Of a stretch of 64,000 bases of DNA, positions 26,123 to 34,328 are shown piece after piece. How positions within the stretch are numbered: the stretch's first letter is position 1; each line of letters starts with the position of its first letter. The stretch is from assembly GCA_023512475.1 (NCBI GenBank), contig JAILZL010000003.1, positions 62,001 to 126,000 on the forward strand, written 5' to 3'. The notes under the pieces were generated by a model that was given only the letters and a program-made list of their open reading frames with translations, searched no databases and was not told the origin of the DNA. Source of the stretch: Syntrophobacterales bacterium (GTDB lineage Bacteria > Desulfobacterota > Desulfobaccia > Desulfobaccales > 0-14-0-80-60-11). The position numbers and the translations under genes are program-made.

Positions 26123-26593
26123 ATGTTTAACAAGATTTTGGTCCCGTTGGATGGATCGGATCTGGCTGCCAAAATCCTCCCGCAGGTGGTGGAATTGGCC
26201 AAGACCTTCAAGTCCCAGGTCACCCTCCTCCATGTCTGCCACACGGAGGCCTTCGGCGTCAGCGAGGCCGCCCCGGGAGTCATCGAGACGGCCCCGGTGG
26301 CGGAAAAGAAGGCCTGCGAGGCCTTCCTCTCCAAGGTCGGGGCGGATCTCAAGGCCCAGGGGATCAACGTCGACTGGGCCTGCGTGGAGGGGGTGCCGGC
26401 CCGGGAGATCATCGGCTACGCCGACAAAAACGGCTATGATCTCATCGCCATGGCCACCCACGGCAAGGGCGAAGTGGCCTGGGTGCTGGGGAGCACCGCG
26501 GAAAAGGTGGTCTCCCACGCCACGGTGCCGGTCCTGCTCTTCCGGGTGATGGAGTTCAAACCGCCGGTGCTGAAAGAGGAATTCTTCCTGTAA
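26123..26593 (+). CDS. Universal stress protein (UspA family), tandem paralogue
   Basis: 156 aa. MFNKILVPLDGSDLAAKIL at the start and THGKGEVAWVLGSTAEKVV near the end mark a UspA-type nucleotide-binding protein. CAGGAGGATGGA precedes the ATG. Its own promoter and a strong terminator make it a single-gene unit. The middle of the protein (residues 40-90) differs most from its neighbour, so the pair may respond to different conditions while sharing the nucleotide-binding end. Confidence 0.93.
   Translation: MFNKILVPLDGSDLAAKILPQVVELAKTFKSQVTLLHVCHTEAFGVSEAAPGVIETAPVAEKKACEAFLSKVGADLKAQGINVDWACVEGVPAREIIGYADKNGYDLIAMATHGKGEVAWVLGSTAEKVVSHATVPVLLFRVMEFKPPVLKEEFFL
26399..26525 (+). repeat. Near-identical 127-bp block shared by tandem USP genes (copy 2)
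   Basis: Partner of 25714-25840. It covers the codons for the ATP-binding loop. Confidence 0.8.
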
Positions 26594-26633
26594 ATCCCGT
26601 GGCTGTCTCTCTGCCGGGGCGGAAGGCCTGCCG

Positions 26634-26661
26634 GGCCGGGGTGATCCCCGGCCTTTTTTTT
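26634..26661 (+). terminator. Intrinsic terminator after the second USP gene
   Basis: GGCCGGGG-TGAT-CCCCGGCC (26634-26653) followed by eight T residues (26654-26661). A textbook rho-independent terminator. Confidence 0.93.
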
Positions 26662-26677
26662 CAGGATCATGCGGGGG

Positions 26678-27997
26678 TCAGGCCGGGGGGCCGGGGGGCA
26701 GGAGGAGGTCTTTCAGGCTCAGGCGGGCCAGGTCCCGGGGCCAGGACTTCTCCCGGAGGAATCTGAGCGCCGCCGCCACTTGGGGCGCCTCCTCCGCCAG
26801 CCGGGCCAGCTGGCCGGCCCGTCCCCGGCCCACGCGGGCCAGGACCTCCCCCACCAAGAGCTGCTCCGGGGGGATGGCCGGCACCAGGACGCCGTCTCCC
26901 AGGTGGCCGTTGGCCTCCAGCACCAGGCCGCAGTCCACCAGGGCCGCCACCGCCCGCCGCCCCTCCTCCTCCGGCCCCGCCGCCAGCGTCAGCTCCACCT
27001 CCTGGCGGGTCAAGAGGGCCTCCCGGGCCAGATACGGCCGGCAGATGAGGAGCAGGGCCGTCAGGGCCAGGTACTCATCCACCGGTTCCGGCTCGGCCCC
27101 GGCAATCCGGCGGGCGGCGCTCAATCGGCTCAGATGCTGACAGGCGCAGGCGATCTCATTGCCGAACAGCACCACCAGCCAGCTCCAGAAGATCCACATC
27201 ACCAAAAAGAGCAGGTGATGGAGGGCGCCGTAGATGGCGTTGTAGTAAGTGGCCATGCCCTGAAACCAGGCGAAGACGGCGTGGGCCCCCTGCCACAGGG
27301 TGCCGCCCAGGATGCCCCCCAAAAGGGCCGCCGGAAACCGCACCCGGGTGTTGGGCATCACCAGATAGATGAAGGTGAAGGCCACCCACAGCAGCCCCAG
27401 GGACAACAGGGAGGAGGTGATGCCGAACAGGGCCTCAGGCATGAAGGACGACAGAAAGCGCCGCAGATCCGGCTGGCTCAGCAGGCCGCTGGTCACAGAC
27501 AGCCCCACCGCCATCAGGAGGGGGAGGAGGAGAAAGATGCTGAGATAATCGCTGAGCCGCCGGCTCCAGGGCCGGATGCGGGACACCTGCCAGGTGGTGT
27601 TGAAGGCCGCCTCCACGTCGGACATCAGAAGGATGAGGGCGGCCAAAAGCCAGATGACCCCGAAGACCCCCAGGGAGGCCACCTGGGTGCCCTCCACGTA
27701 TTCCAGGATCTGGAGGGCGAACTCATGGGAGCCCGGGGAGAGGCGGTCCATGAGATGCGCCGCCAGCAGCCGCTGGATTCCCAGACTCTTGAGGATGGCA
27801 AAGAGCAGGGCCAACAGCGGGATGAGGGCCAGGATGGTGACATAGGCCAGGGAGGCGGCCGTGAGATACGAGCGGTGGCGCACCAGACCCTGCAGGGCCA
27901 GCACCACCAGGCGCAGGGCCAGTTTGGCGGGGCGGTCCTCCCCCAGCCACAGGCGGGTGCGCACATATTCCTGGCTGCGGGCGATGAGATCGTACAC
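26678..27997 (-). CDS. YihY/BrkB family membrane protein
   Basis: 439 aa. The N-terminal two thirds is a six-segment membrane domain typical of YihY/BrkB (formerly mislabelled RNase BN), with AASLAYVTILALIPLLALLF and FPAALLGGILGGTLWQGAHA. The C-terminal 140 residues are soluble and resemble a winged-helix fold (AREALLTRQEVELTLAAGP), an extension found in many proteobacterial members. The start is GTG with no strong ribosome site. The family's transport role is unproven. Confidence 0.88.
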   Translation of the reverse strand: MYDLIARSQEYVRTRLWLGEDRPAKLALRLVVLALQGLVRHRSYLTAASLAYVTILALIPLLALLFAILKSLGIQRLLAAHLMDRLSPGSHEFALQILEYVEGTQVASLGVFGVIWLLAALILLMSDVEAAFNTTWQVSRIRPWSRRLSDYLSIFLLLPLLMAVGLSVTSGLLSQPDLRRFLSSFMPEALFGITSSLLSLGLLWVAFTFIYLVMPNTRVRFPAALLGGILGGTLWQGAHAVFAWFQGMATYYNAIYGALHHLLFLVMWIFWSWLVVLFGNEIACACQHLSRLSAARRIAGAEPEPVDEYLALTALLLICRPYLAREALLTRQEVELTLAAGPEEEGRRAVAALVDCGLVLEANGHLGDGVLVPAIPPEQLLVGEVLARVGRGRAGQLARLAEEAPQVAAALRFLREKSWPRDLARLSLKDLLLPPGPPA

Positions 27998-28034
27998 GCG
28001 TCTTGGGCCTCGGTGCTGCAGCCTCCCTCCGCCC

Positions 28035-28700
28035 TTACGGGCGCTTCAGATCCCTCAGGCGGGGATCATCCTCCCGCAGCTCCACCGTCACGGCCTTACC
28101 GGTATTCAGGCCCAGCTTTTCCAGGGCCGCCACCAGGAGGGGGTCCACCGCCTGGCGCAGATCCCCGGTGGTGCCGGAGCTGCGGGCCTCCCCCACCCAC
28201 AGGGGGCGGGAGGTCTTTTTCTCCCGGTAGTCCCGGCCGGCCACCACGTTGAGGAGGACCCAGCACTCATAGACGGCGGCGGTGGAGTAGGTGGTGAAGC
28301 CCGGCCAGAAAAAGACGTACCCGCCGTGCCAGAAGCGGCCGGCCCCCACCCCAAAGCTCCACTCCGGCGAGATCACGGTGCGGGCGGCCCCCGGGCCGAT
28401 GCCGTAAGTGAACAGCATCACGAAGTCCGCCTGTTCACACGGCGCCAGCCCAAAGCCCCTGCGGCTGAGCAGGCGTTCAAGCTTGGCCTTGATCTCCCGC
28501 TCCAGCAGGGGATTGGGCGCCTGGGGGTTTTCCGCCACGCAGAAGCGGGCCCCCGGCGCCAGATGCACCACCGCGGCGGGGTCGGTATAGCCGTTCACCG
28601 ACACCGGCAGGGTGGCGGCACAGCCCGTCAGGCTGATTAGGAGCAGGCCAATCAGGCCTGGGAGCCAAAGGCGGGTCTGGTAGCTCTTGGTATCCGGCAT
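28035..28700 (-). CDS. Putative outer-membrane lipoprotein, DUF4136-like
   Basis: 221 aa from the ATG at 28700. The signal peptide ends in a lipobox (LLISLTGCAATL), so it is probably lipid-anchored. The mature part has the alternating beta-strand pattern of DUF4136-like proteins, with LLSRRGFGLAPCEQADFVM and a C-terminal YECWVLLNVVAGRDYREKK stretch. An in-frame upstream start at 28757 is less likely because it would bury the signal peptide. Function unknown. Confidence 0.78.
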   Translation of the reverse strand: MPDTKSYQTRLWLPGLIGLLLISLTGCAATLPVSVNGYTDPAAVVHLAPGARFCVAENPQAPNPLLEREIKAKLERLLSRRGFGLAPCEQADFVMLFTYGIGPGAARTVISPEWSFGVGAGRFWHGGYVFFWPGFTTYSTAAVYECWVLLNVVAGRDYREKKTSRPLWVGEARSSGTTGDLRQAVDPLLVAALEKLGLNTGKAVTVELREDDPRLRDLKRP

Positions 28701-28869
28701 GTAAAGTTTCTCCACAACCAGGCCCTCAGGATAGGCCGGGGACGGAGGGGGGCGCAAGGACGCCCGGGCTCCAGCATCTGTCTCCTTCCGTCTTGCCCCC
28801 GCTCTTGAGGGCAGGGGCGCAGAAAGGCGGGCGCTTCCGGCCCTCCGGGAAGAACACTCCTTCCCCGCC

Positions 28870-29559
28870 TCAGGGGGTCACCTGGGCCAGGATGTCGTTC
28901 AGTTTGCCCTTGATGTGGCCCAGCGGCGGCAGCACCGGCAGGGCCGGCACCTCTTCCTCGGTCAACCTGCGGCGTTTGAAGCGCATGCGGGTGGAGAGTT
29001 CCTCCCGCTCCGGGGCGAACAGGCCGCCGGAGATCACTTCGCCGCCCCCCTCCATGGCCTCGATCTGGGCGGCAATGAGGCCGAAGTCGAAGGAGGCGTT
29101 GAATTTCTGAATGTCCTCGTTGAGCAGGGTGAGGTGCATCTGGAGCTTGTGGTGACGCTCCTTCAGGGCGGCCAGGGCCTGCTGCAGCTCCTCATAGATC
29201 CCCAACACCAGGTTGCGGAACCGGCGCCAGGCGGTGAGGCCTCGGGCGGGGCGGTGGGCCAGCAGGGCCTGGCGCTGGGCCGGGGTAAGCTGCCGGAATT
29301 CCTCGTAGAAAGGCCAGGGACTCAGCCCCAGGGCCGCCATGACCCGGGAGATCACCCGCTCCTCCTTCAAGGCGGCGTAGAGGGCGTGGAAAAGCCGGGC
29401 CGCCTTGGCCACCTCCTCCCGGTAGGCCTTGGCCTCCTCCTCCAGGGCCCGGGTCTCCTCCTCCAGATAGACCCGCTCAGCGAAGTAATGATCCACAATC
29501 TCCTTTTTGATCTGAAACTTGAGCGAATCCAGTGCCTTTTCCAGATCGTCTTCGGTCAT
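28870..29559 (-). CDS. Hypothetical coiled-coil protein downstream of ricT
   Basis: 229 aa, cytoplasmic, not recognised beyond its fold. Long helical segments occupy residues 15-80 (YLEEETRALEEEAKAYREEV) and 120-165 (YEELQQALAALKERHHKLQM). The C-terminus is basic then proline-rich (RFKRRRLTEEEVPALPVLPP). Its start overlaps the ricT stop by 4 bp, so it belongs to the holB-ricT unit. A role linked to RicT or the replisome is only suggested by position. Confidence 0.78.
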   Translation of the reverse strand: MTEDDLEKALDSLKFQIKKEIVDHYFAERVYLEEETRALEEEAKAYREEVAKAARLFHALYAALKEERVISRVMAALGLSPWPFYEEFRQLTPAQRQALLAHRPARGLTAWRRFRNLVLGIYEELQQALAALKERHHKLQMHLTLLNEDIQKFNASFDFGLIAAQIEAMEGGGEVISGGLFAPEREELSTRMRFKRRRLTEEEVPALPVLPPLGHIKGKLNDILAQVTP

Positions 29560-30410
29560 GGCTCACTCCCGGGGGGGGACTCGTCGGGCTCCGAAGCGCC
29601 CGCCGCGGCAGGCAGGGGAGCCAGGGGCAGCTCCTCCAGGGGCAGCTCCCGTTCCTCGCCGGAGGCGGTCTCCAGGGTGACGGTCTGGCGGATGATGTTA
29701 TAGCGGATGATCTTGGCGTCGCCGTCCGGGAGGTGCACCCGTTTCCCCACCCGGGGCAGATGCCGGCGGATCTCCTGATAGGCGGCGTATTCGTAAGTGA
29801 GGCAGCACATGAGGCGGCCGCAGACCCCGGAGATCTTGTTGGGGTTGAGACTGAGCTGCTGCTCCTTGGCCATGCGCACGCTCACCGGCTCAAAGTCCCG
29901 GATGAAGCTGGCGCAGCAGAGCTTCTGGCCGCAGACCCCCAGCCCCCCCACCATCTTGGCCCGGTGGCGCACCCCGATCTGGCGGAGCTCAATGCGGTTG
30001 CGGAACTCCTGCACCAGATCCTTGACCAATTCCCGAAAATCCACCCGGCCCGGCGCGGTGAAGTAAAAAATGATCTTGCTGCCGTCAAAGAGCACATGGG
30101 CCCGCACCAGGTGGATGGGGAGCTGGCGGGCCAGGATGCGGTCCTGGCAGAAGGCGAAGGCCCGGGCGGCCAGGGCCCGGTTCTTGTCCGCCTGCTCCAG
30201 GTCCGCGGGGGTGGCCCGGCGCAGGAGGGTTTTGAGATTCTCCGGGACCCGCTGGAGCTCCAGATGGCGGTAGATGGTCTCCACCCTGCCCAGTTCCGGG
30301 CCGTCCTCCAGGGCCACCACGACCCAATCGCCCCGTTGCAGGTCTTCTGCGCCGGTGGCCAGAGAGCAGCAGTGGCTGCCGCCGTTCAGTCGCACTTTGA
30401 TCAGGTCCAT
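29556..30410 (-). CDS. ricT: PSP1 domain protein RicT (YaaT)
   Basis: 284 aa. The PSP1 domain covers about residues 40-145. The conserved cysteines are visible in GVCGQKLCCASFIRDFEPVS and SGVCGRLMCCLTYEYAAYQ. In Bacillus, RicT forms a Fe-S-bearing complex with RicA/RicF that stimulates RNase Y. The Desulfobacterota role is inferred. It lies 3 bp after holB, the usual neighbour in many genomes. Confidence 0.92.
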   Translation of the reverse strand: MDLIKVRLNGGSHCCSLATGAEDLQRGDWVVVALEDGPELGRVETIYRHLELQRVPENLKTLLRRATPADLEQADKNRALAARAFAFCQDRILARQLPIHLVRAHVLFDGSKIIFYFTAPGRVDFRELVKDLVQEFRNRIELRQIGVRHRAKMVGGLGVCGQKLCCASFIRDFEPVSVRMAKEQQLSLNPNKISGVCGRLMCCLTYEYAAYQEIRRHLPRVGKRVHLPDGDAKIIRYNIIRQTVTLETASGEERELPLEELPLAPLPAAAGASEPDESPPGSEP

Positions 30411-30413
30411 AAC

Positions 30414-31451
30414 TCACGTCGTCGCCAGGCGGAAGCCCAGGATGTCCAGGGTCAGCTCCGGGTTGAGATTGGCGGCCAGATGGCGTTGGGCCCGGGAGAG
30501 GGCCAGGAGCCGGGTGAGCCAGGTCTCCGGCCGGCCGCTCAGGCTCTCCCCCTGAAGCTCCGGCAGCCGGTCCTGGTGCGCCAGGAGCTCCGGAGGCCCC
30601 CCGGCCCGCAGCACCAGGAGGTCCCGGTACCATAAGGCGGCCAGGGTGAGGAAGGTGTCCGCCTCCGCCACACTTTTGGCCAGCCGCTGGGCCCAGGCCA
30701 GGATGTCCGCGGCTCCGCCCCGGGAGAGGGTGTCCAGATCGGAGAGCACCTGATCCCGCTGGGTCAGGAGGACCTCAGGGTCCAGGGCCAGGGCCCGGCC
30801 CAGAGAGCCGCCGCTTAACGCCGCGGCCAGGGCCGCCTGGGCCGGCGGCCGCCCCCGCTTCTCCAGCTCCTGGCGGATGAGGGCCGGGGGCAGGGGGGCA
30901 AAGGTGAGCTTCTGGCAGCGGGACACCAGGGTGGGGAACAGGTCCCCTTCCTGGGCCGCGGCCAGGATGATCAGGTGCCGGGGCGGCGGCTCCTCCAGGG
31001 TCTTTAACAGGGCGTTGGCCGCGGCGTCATTCAGGGCCGCGGCGGGTTTGATGAGGGCCACCCGCCAGCCGCCCCCCACCGGCGGGTAGGCGGTGAGCTG
31101 GCGGAACTCCCGGATCTGCTCGATTTTGATCTGGGGCTGCCGGCCCTCGGAGGTGGGCCGCAGGAGGTAAAAATCCGGGTGTGTGCCCGCCGCCAGCCGC
31201 CGGCAGGAGGGGCACACCCCGCAGGCCTCGCCTTCGGGGGTGGGCCCGGCGCAGTTGAGGCGGGCCGCCAGGGCGGTGGCCGCGGCCGCCCGACCCACGC
31301 CCTCGGGACCCACAAAGAGGTAGGCGTGGGCCAGCCGCCCCTGACTCAGGGCCATGGCAAGATAGCCCAACGCCCGCGCCTGCCCCAGGATGTCCCGGAA
31401 GAACAGGGTGGGGGTGACTTCGCTCTGTGGGCCGCGCTCCTTGTCCGTCAT
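30414..31451 (-). CDS. holB: DNA polymerase III delta-prime subunit HolB
   Basis: 345 aa clamp-loader AAA+ subunit. The Walker A region is VGPEGVGRAAAATALAARL, where the usual GxxGxGKT Lys is changed to Arg, as is common in catalytically inactive delta-prime. The zinc-binding CGVCPSCRRL and the arginine-finger region LVSRCQKLTF are present. It overlaps nothing upstream; a 54-bp gap separates it from the selenoprotein gene end at 31506. Confidence 0.93.
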   Translation of the reverse strand: MTDKERGPQSEVTPTLFFRDILGQARALGYLAMALSQGRLAHAYLFVGPEGVGRAAAATALAARLNCAGPTPEGEACGVCPSCRRLAAGTHPDFYLLRPTSEGRQPQIKIEQIREFRQLTAYPPVGGGWRVALIKPAAALNDAAANALLKTLEEPPPRHLIILAAAQEGDLFPTLVSRCQKLTFAPLPPALIRQELEKRGRPPAQAALAAALSGGSLGRALALDPEVLLTQRDQVLSDLDTLSRGGAADILAWAQRLAKSVAEADTFLTLAALWYRDLLVLRAGGPPELLAHQDRLPELQGESLSGRPETWLTRLLALSRAQRHLAANLNPELTLDILGFRLATT

Positions 31452-31505
31452 TTTCCTCTTTCAGGAAATCCGCCCGGCCGGCGGAAAGATCCTGACCCTC
31501 TTCCC

Positions 31506-32258
31506 TTACCCCCTGGGCTTGCGGCCCCGGAGCAGGACCCCCCGGGTGAGGGGGGAGCTGTTCAGGCCGGTTGGCCCCACCAATTCCGCCTCATGAAAAC
31601 CCGCTTGTCGCATCAGGGCCAGGAAAACCTTTCCCGGCACAGCCCCGCCCAGTCAGCGGGCCCAGTTTGCCACCCGCGCCTCCGGGCCGGGGGGCGGCTC
31701 TCCGGTGAGCACCTGGTCGGCCACCCAAAACCAGCTTCCCGGTTTCAGGACCCTGAAGACCTCGGCCAAGGCCGTGACCTTGTCCACCACCAGGTTGAAG
31801 GCGCCGTTGGAGATGACCGCGTCAAAGAGGTTCTCCGGGACGGGCAGCCGGGAGGCGGTGGCCACCAGGAAGAGGAGATTTCCGAGACCCATGAGCCGGG
31901 CGTTCTCCCGGGCCCGGGCCAGCATTTCGGGAACCAGGTCGATGCCGATGACCCTCCCTTGGGGGCCTGTCAGGGTGGCTGCCAGGATGGCGTCCACCCC
32001 GGCGCCGCAGCCCAGATCAAGAACTGTATCCCCGCTTGAGATACGCCCCAGGGAGAAGGGATTGCCCACCCCGCAGAAGGACCCGGCCACCTGCTCTGGG
32101 AGTTCCCGGAGAAAAGGGGCGGGGTAATGCAGGGCCTCCAATCCGGCCCGGCCGGTGGGGTACCTGAAGCATCCCGCCGGGCTGACCGCCACCTGGGCGT
32201 ATTTCTGCCGGATGGCGGCGGCGATGCGCTCCTCGTCCTCCCGACTCAGCTTCTCCAT
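31506..32258 (-). CDS. ArsM-like SAM methyltransferase, selenoprotein (UGA at 31653-31655 read as Sec)
   Basis: SAM-dependent methyltransferase of 250 aa when the in-frame TGA at codon 202 is read as selenocysteine. Motif I is LDLGCGAGVDAI (81-92). Up to the TGA the sequence tracks arsenite methyltransferase (ArsM), and the frame continues after it with LGGAVPGKVFLALMRQAGF to a TAA at 31506. The ArsM alignment places a catalytic Cys (WxxC-xGGA) exactly at the UGA. A SECIS-like hairpin follows. ArsM's Cys in SNCVxNL is Gly152 here, while Cys62 in SFCGVGNP is kept. I recall a methyltransferase selenoprotein family called MduS but cannot confirm membership. Automatic annotation would stop at 31653. 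Confidence 0.85.
31618..31655 (-). promoter_or_regulatory. Bacterial SECIS element with its UGA codon
   Basis: On the minus strand the UGA (31655-31653) is followed 15 nt later by a 9-bp stem (31618-31638), G-CC-G-GG-AAA pairing with UUU-CC-U-GG-C, including one G-U pair. The apical loop is GGU. E. coli fdhF SECIS has a GGU loop at nearly the same distance from UGA. The stem is itself coding. Confidence 0.82.
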
Positions 32259-32321
32259 AAAACCGCCCCGGTCAGCCCGGCCGGTCTGCCTTCCGTCCGG
32301 GGGATCCGGTCCCTCCCCGGC

Positions 32322-33872
32322 TCATTCCCATTCGATGGTGGCCGGGGGCTTGCTGGAGATGTCATAGACCACCCGGTTGACCCCCTTCACCTCATTGATG
32401 AGGCGGTTGGCCAGGTGGGCCAGGAATTCGTGGGGCAGGCGGGTCCAGTCCGCGGTCATGGCGTCGGTGGAGTCCACCACCCGGAGGGCCACCACGTGCT
32501 CGTAAGTGCGCTCATCCCCCATCACCCCCACGGTGCGCACGGGCAAGAGCACCGCGAAGGCCTGCCAGACCTTGCGGTACCAGCCGGTGCGCTGCATCTC
32601 CTCCTGGACGATGGCGTCGGCCTCCCGGAGGATGGCCAGGCGCTCCGGGGTCACCTCCCCCAGGATGCGGATGGCCAGGCCCGGCCCGGGGAAGGGATGC
32701 CGCCACAGCAGGGAGTCGGGCAGGCCCAGCTCCTTCCCCACCTCCCGGACCTCATCCTTGAAGAGCTCCCGCAGGGGCTCGATCAGCTGAAGGGGCATAA
32801 CCTGGGGCAGGGCCCCCACATTGTGATGCGTCTTGATGGTGGCGGAGGGGCCTTTGAAGGAGACGCTCTCGATGACGTCCGGGTAGAGGGTCCCCTGGGC
32901 CAGATATCTGACCCCGCCGATTTTTCCGGCCTCCTCGGCGAAGACCTCGATGAACTCCCGGCCGATGCGCCGGCGCTTCTCTTCGGGGTCGGTCACCCCT
33001 TTCAGCAGGGCCAGGAAGCGCTCGCTGGCATCCACATAGATGAGGTTCAGGTGCTCCCGGTCCCGGAAGAGGCGCACCACCTCCTCGGCCTCGCCTTTGC
33101 GGAGCAGACCGTTGTTCACAAAGATGCAGGTGAGGCGGTCTCCCACCGCCCGGTGCACCAGCACCGCGGTGACCGAGGAGTCCACCCCGCCGGAGAGGGC
33201 GCAGATGACCCGCTCTGCGGGCCCCACCTGCCGGCGGATGGCCTGGACCGTGGCCTCGATGAAGGAGTGCATGGTCCACAGGCCCGAGAGCCGGCAGATG
33301 CGGAAAAGGAAATTTTTCAGAATCTCCCGGCCGTGGGGGGTGTGCTTCACCTCGGGGTGGAACTGCACCCCGTACAGCCGGCGGCGCACGTCCCGGATGG
33401 CCCCCACTGGGGAGGCGTCGCTGCCGCCGAGGATCTCAAAGCCCGGCGGCGGCTTTTCCACCAGGTCGCCGTGGCTCATCCAGACGGTCTCCTGGGGGGC
33501 CAGCCCGTGGAAGAGATCGTCGAAATAATGGATGGTGAAGGTCTTGCGGCCGTATTCCCGGCTGGCGGCGGGCACCACCGTCCCCCCCAGCATATGGCTC
33601 AGAAGCTGCAGGCCGTAGCAGATGCCCAGAACCGGCACCCCCAGCTCCAGGACCCGGGGGTCCAGCCGGGGGGCGTCCCCTTCATAGACGCTCCGGGGGC
33701 CCCCGGAGAGGATGATGCCCTGGGGCGCGAATTTCCGGATCTCCTCCAGGGGCATGGAGTAGGGGTGGATCTCACAATACACCCTGAGCTCCCGCACCCG
33801 CCGGGCGATGAGTTGGGTGTACTGGGAGCCGAAGTCCAAAATGAGGATCTTTTCCTGGTGGGGATCGGGCAT
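32322..33872 (-). CDS. guaA: GMP synthase (glutamine-hydrolysing)
   Basis: Converts XMP to GMP with ATP and glutamine, 516 aa. The N-terminal class I amidotransferase has the nucleophile in [16 protein letters not shown] and the His/Glu in [11 protein letters not shown]. The ATP-pyrophosphatase domain has the PP-loop [14 protein letters not shown], and the C-terminal dimerisation domain ends in [15 protein letters not shown] lies 7 nt before the ATG, and a strong promoter is present about 60 bp upstream. No purine riboswitch was recognised in the short leader. Confidence 0.97.
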   Translation of the reverse strand: MPDPHQEKILILDFGSQYTQLIARRVRELRVYCEIHPYSMPLEEIRKFAPQGIILSGGPRSVYEGDAPRLDPRVLELGVPVLGICYGLQLLSHMLGGTVVPAASREYGRKTFTIHYFDDLFHGLAPQETVWMSHGDLVEKPPPGFEILGGSDASPVGAIRDVRRRLYGVQFHPEVKHTPHGREILKNFLFRICRLSGLWTMHSFIEATVQAIRRQVGPAERVICALSGGVDSSVTAVLVHRAVGDRLTCIFVNNGLLRKGEAEEVVRLFRDREHLNLIYVDASERFLALLKGVTDPEEKRRRIGREFIEVFAEEAGKIGGVRYLAQGTLYPDVIESVSFKGPSATIKTHHNVGALPQVMPLQLIEPLRELFKDEVREVGKELGLPDSLLWRHPFPGPGLAIRILGEVTPERLAILREADAIVQEEMQRTGWYRKVWQAFAVLLPVRTVGVMGDERTYEHVVALRVVDSTDAMTADWTRLPHEFLAHLANRLINEVKGVNRVVYDISSKPPATIEWE

Positions 33873-33937
33873 CGACGGGTCCTTGATGGGGCAAACCGGT
33901 GAACCTGAGAGGGGTTCCAGACCCGGTTTTTACTTTC

Positions 33938-33966
33938 ATTATAGCCCCATCGGGAGGGAAAGACAA
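33938..33966 (-). promoter_or_regulatory. Sigma-70 promoter of guaA
   Basis: Minus strand TTGTCT (33961-33966), a 17-bp spacer and a perfect TATAAT (33938-33943). Confidence 0.8.
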
Positions 33967-33990
33967 CGACGGGAGGGGCCGGGCGGGGGA

Positions 33991-34019
33991 GACCCCTCAG
34001 GTCCCTTGCCTCAGGGGTC
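33991..34019. other. Hairpin between divergent guaA and zinc-ribbon genes
   Basis: GACCCCT-C-AGG (from 33991) pairs with CCT-C-AGGGGTC (to 34019) around a TCCCTTG loop, with one C-C mismatch. It could be a leader hairpin of the plus-strand gene or an operator. No T-run is adjacent. Confidence 0.4.
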
Positions 34020-34103
34020 GGAAAGGGTTAGGTTAGGGGGAGGGAATCCGGAGCCGGTTCCCCGGCCGCCGGGGTTTCAGCCATTTCATCGGGAGGTCTG
34101 AGC

Positions 34104-34286
34104 ATGTCCAAACGCAAGTACACCGTCCGGGCCGAATGCCCCGCCTGCGCCTGCGGGGACATCACCTTCCTGGGGCCGGAAAAGCTCCGGGAAAAATTCA
34201 TCGGCGACGAAAAGGAGATTGATATCCTCTGCCCCATGTGCGGCACCAAGACCAAGGGCACGGTGGAGGAAGAGGAGCCGAAGTAA
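34104..34286 (+). CDS. Small zinc-ribbon protein (60 aa)
   Basis: 60 aa. Two CxxC-type knuckles, AECPACACGD and ILCPMCGTKT, are spaced as in a zinc ribbon, flanked by basic N-terminal and acidic C-terminal ends. GGGAGG lies 8 nt upstream of the ATG. No specific partner or function is recognised. It is convergent with pckA, whose stop lies 43 bp downstream. Confidence 0.78.
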   Translation: MSKRKYTVRAECPACACGDITFLGPEKLREKFIGDEKEIDILCPMCGTKTKGTVEEEEPK

Positions 34287-34328
34287 GCGGGGGAGGGGCC
34301 CCTCGCGCCCCTCCTCCGGCGGGCAGGT

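Noticed and set aside
33872-33937. Guanine-sensing riboswitch in the guaA leader
   Set aside because: The leader is only about 60 nt and lacks the three-way junction and conserved loop sequences.
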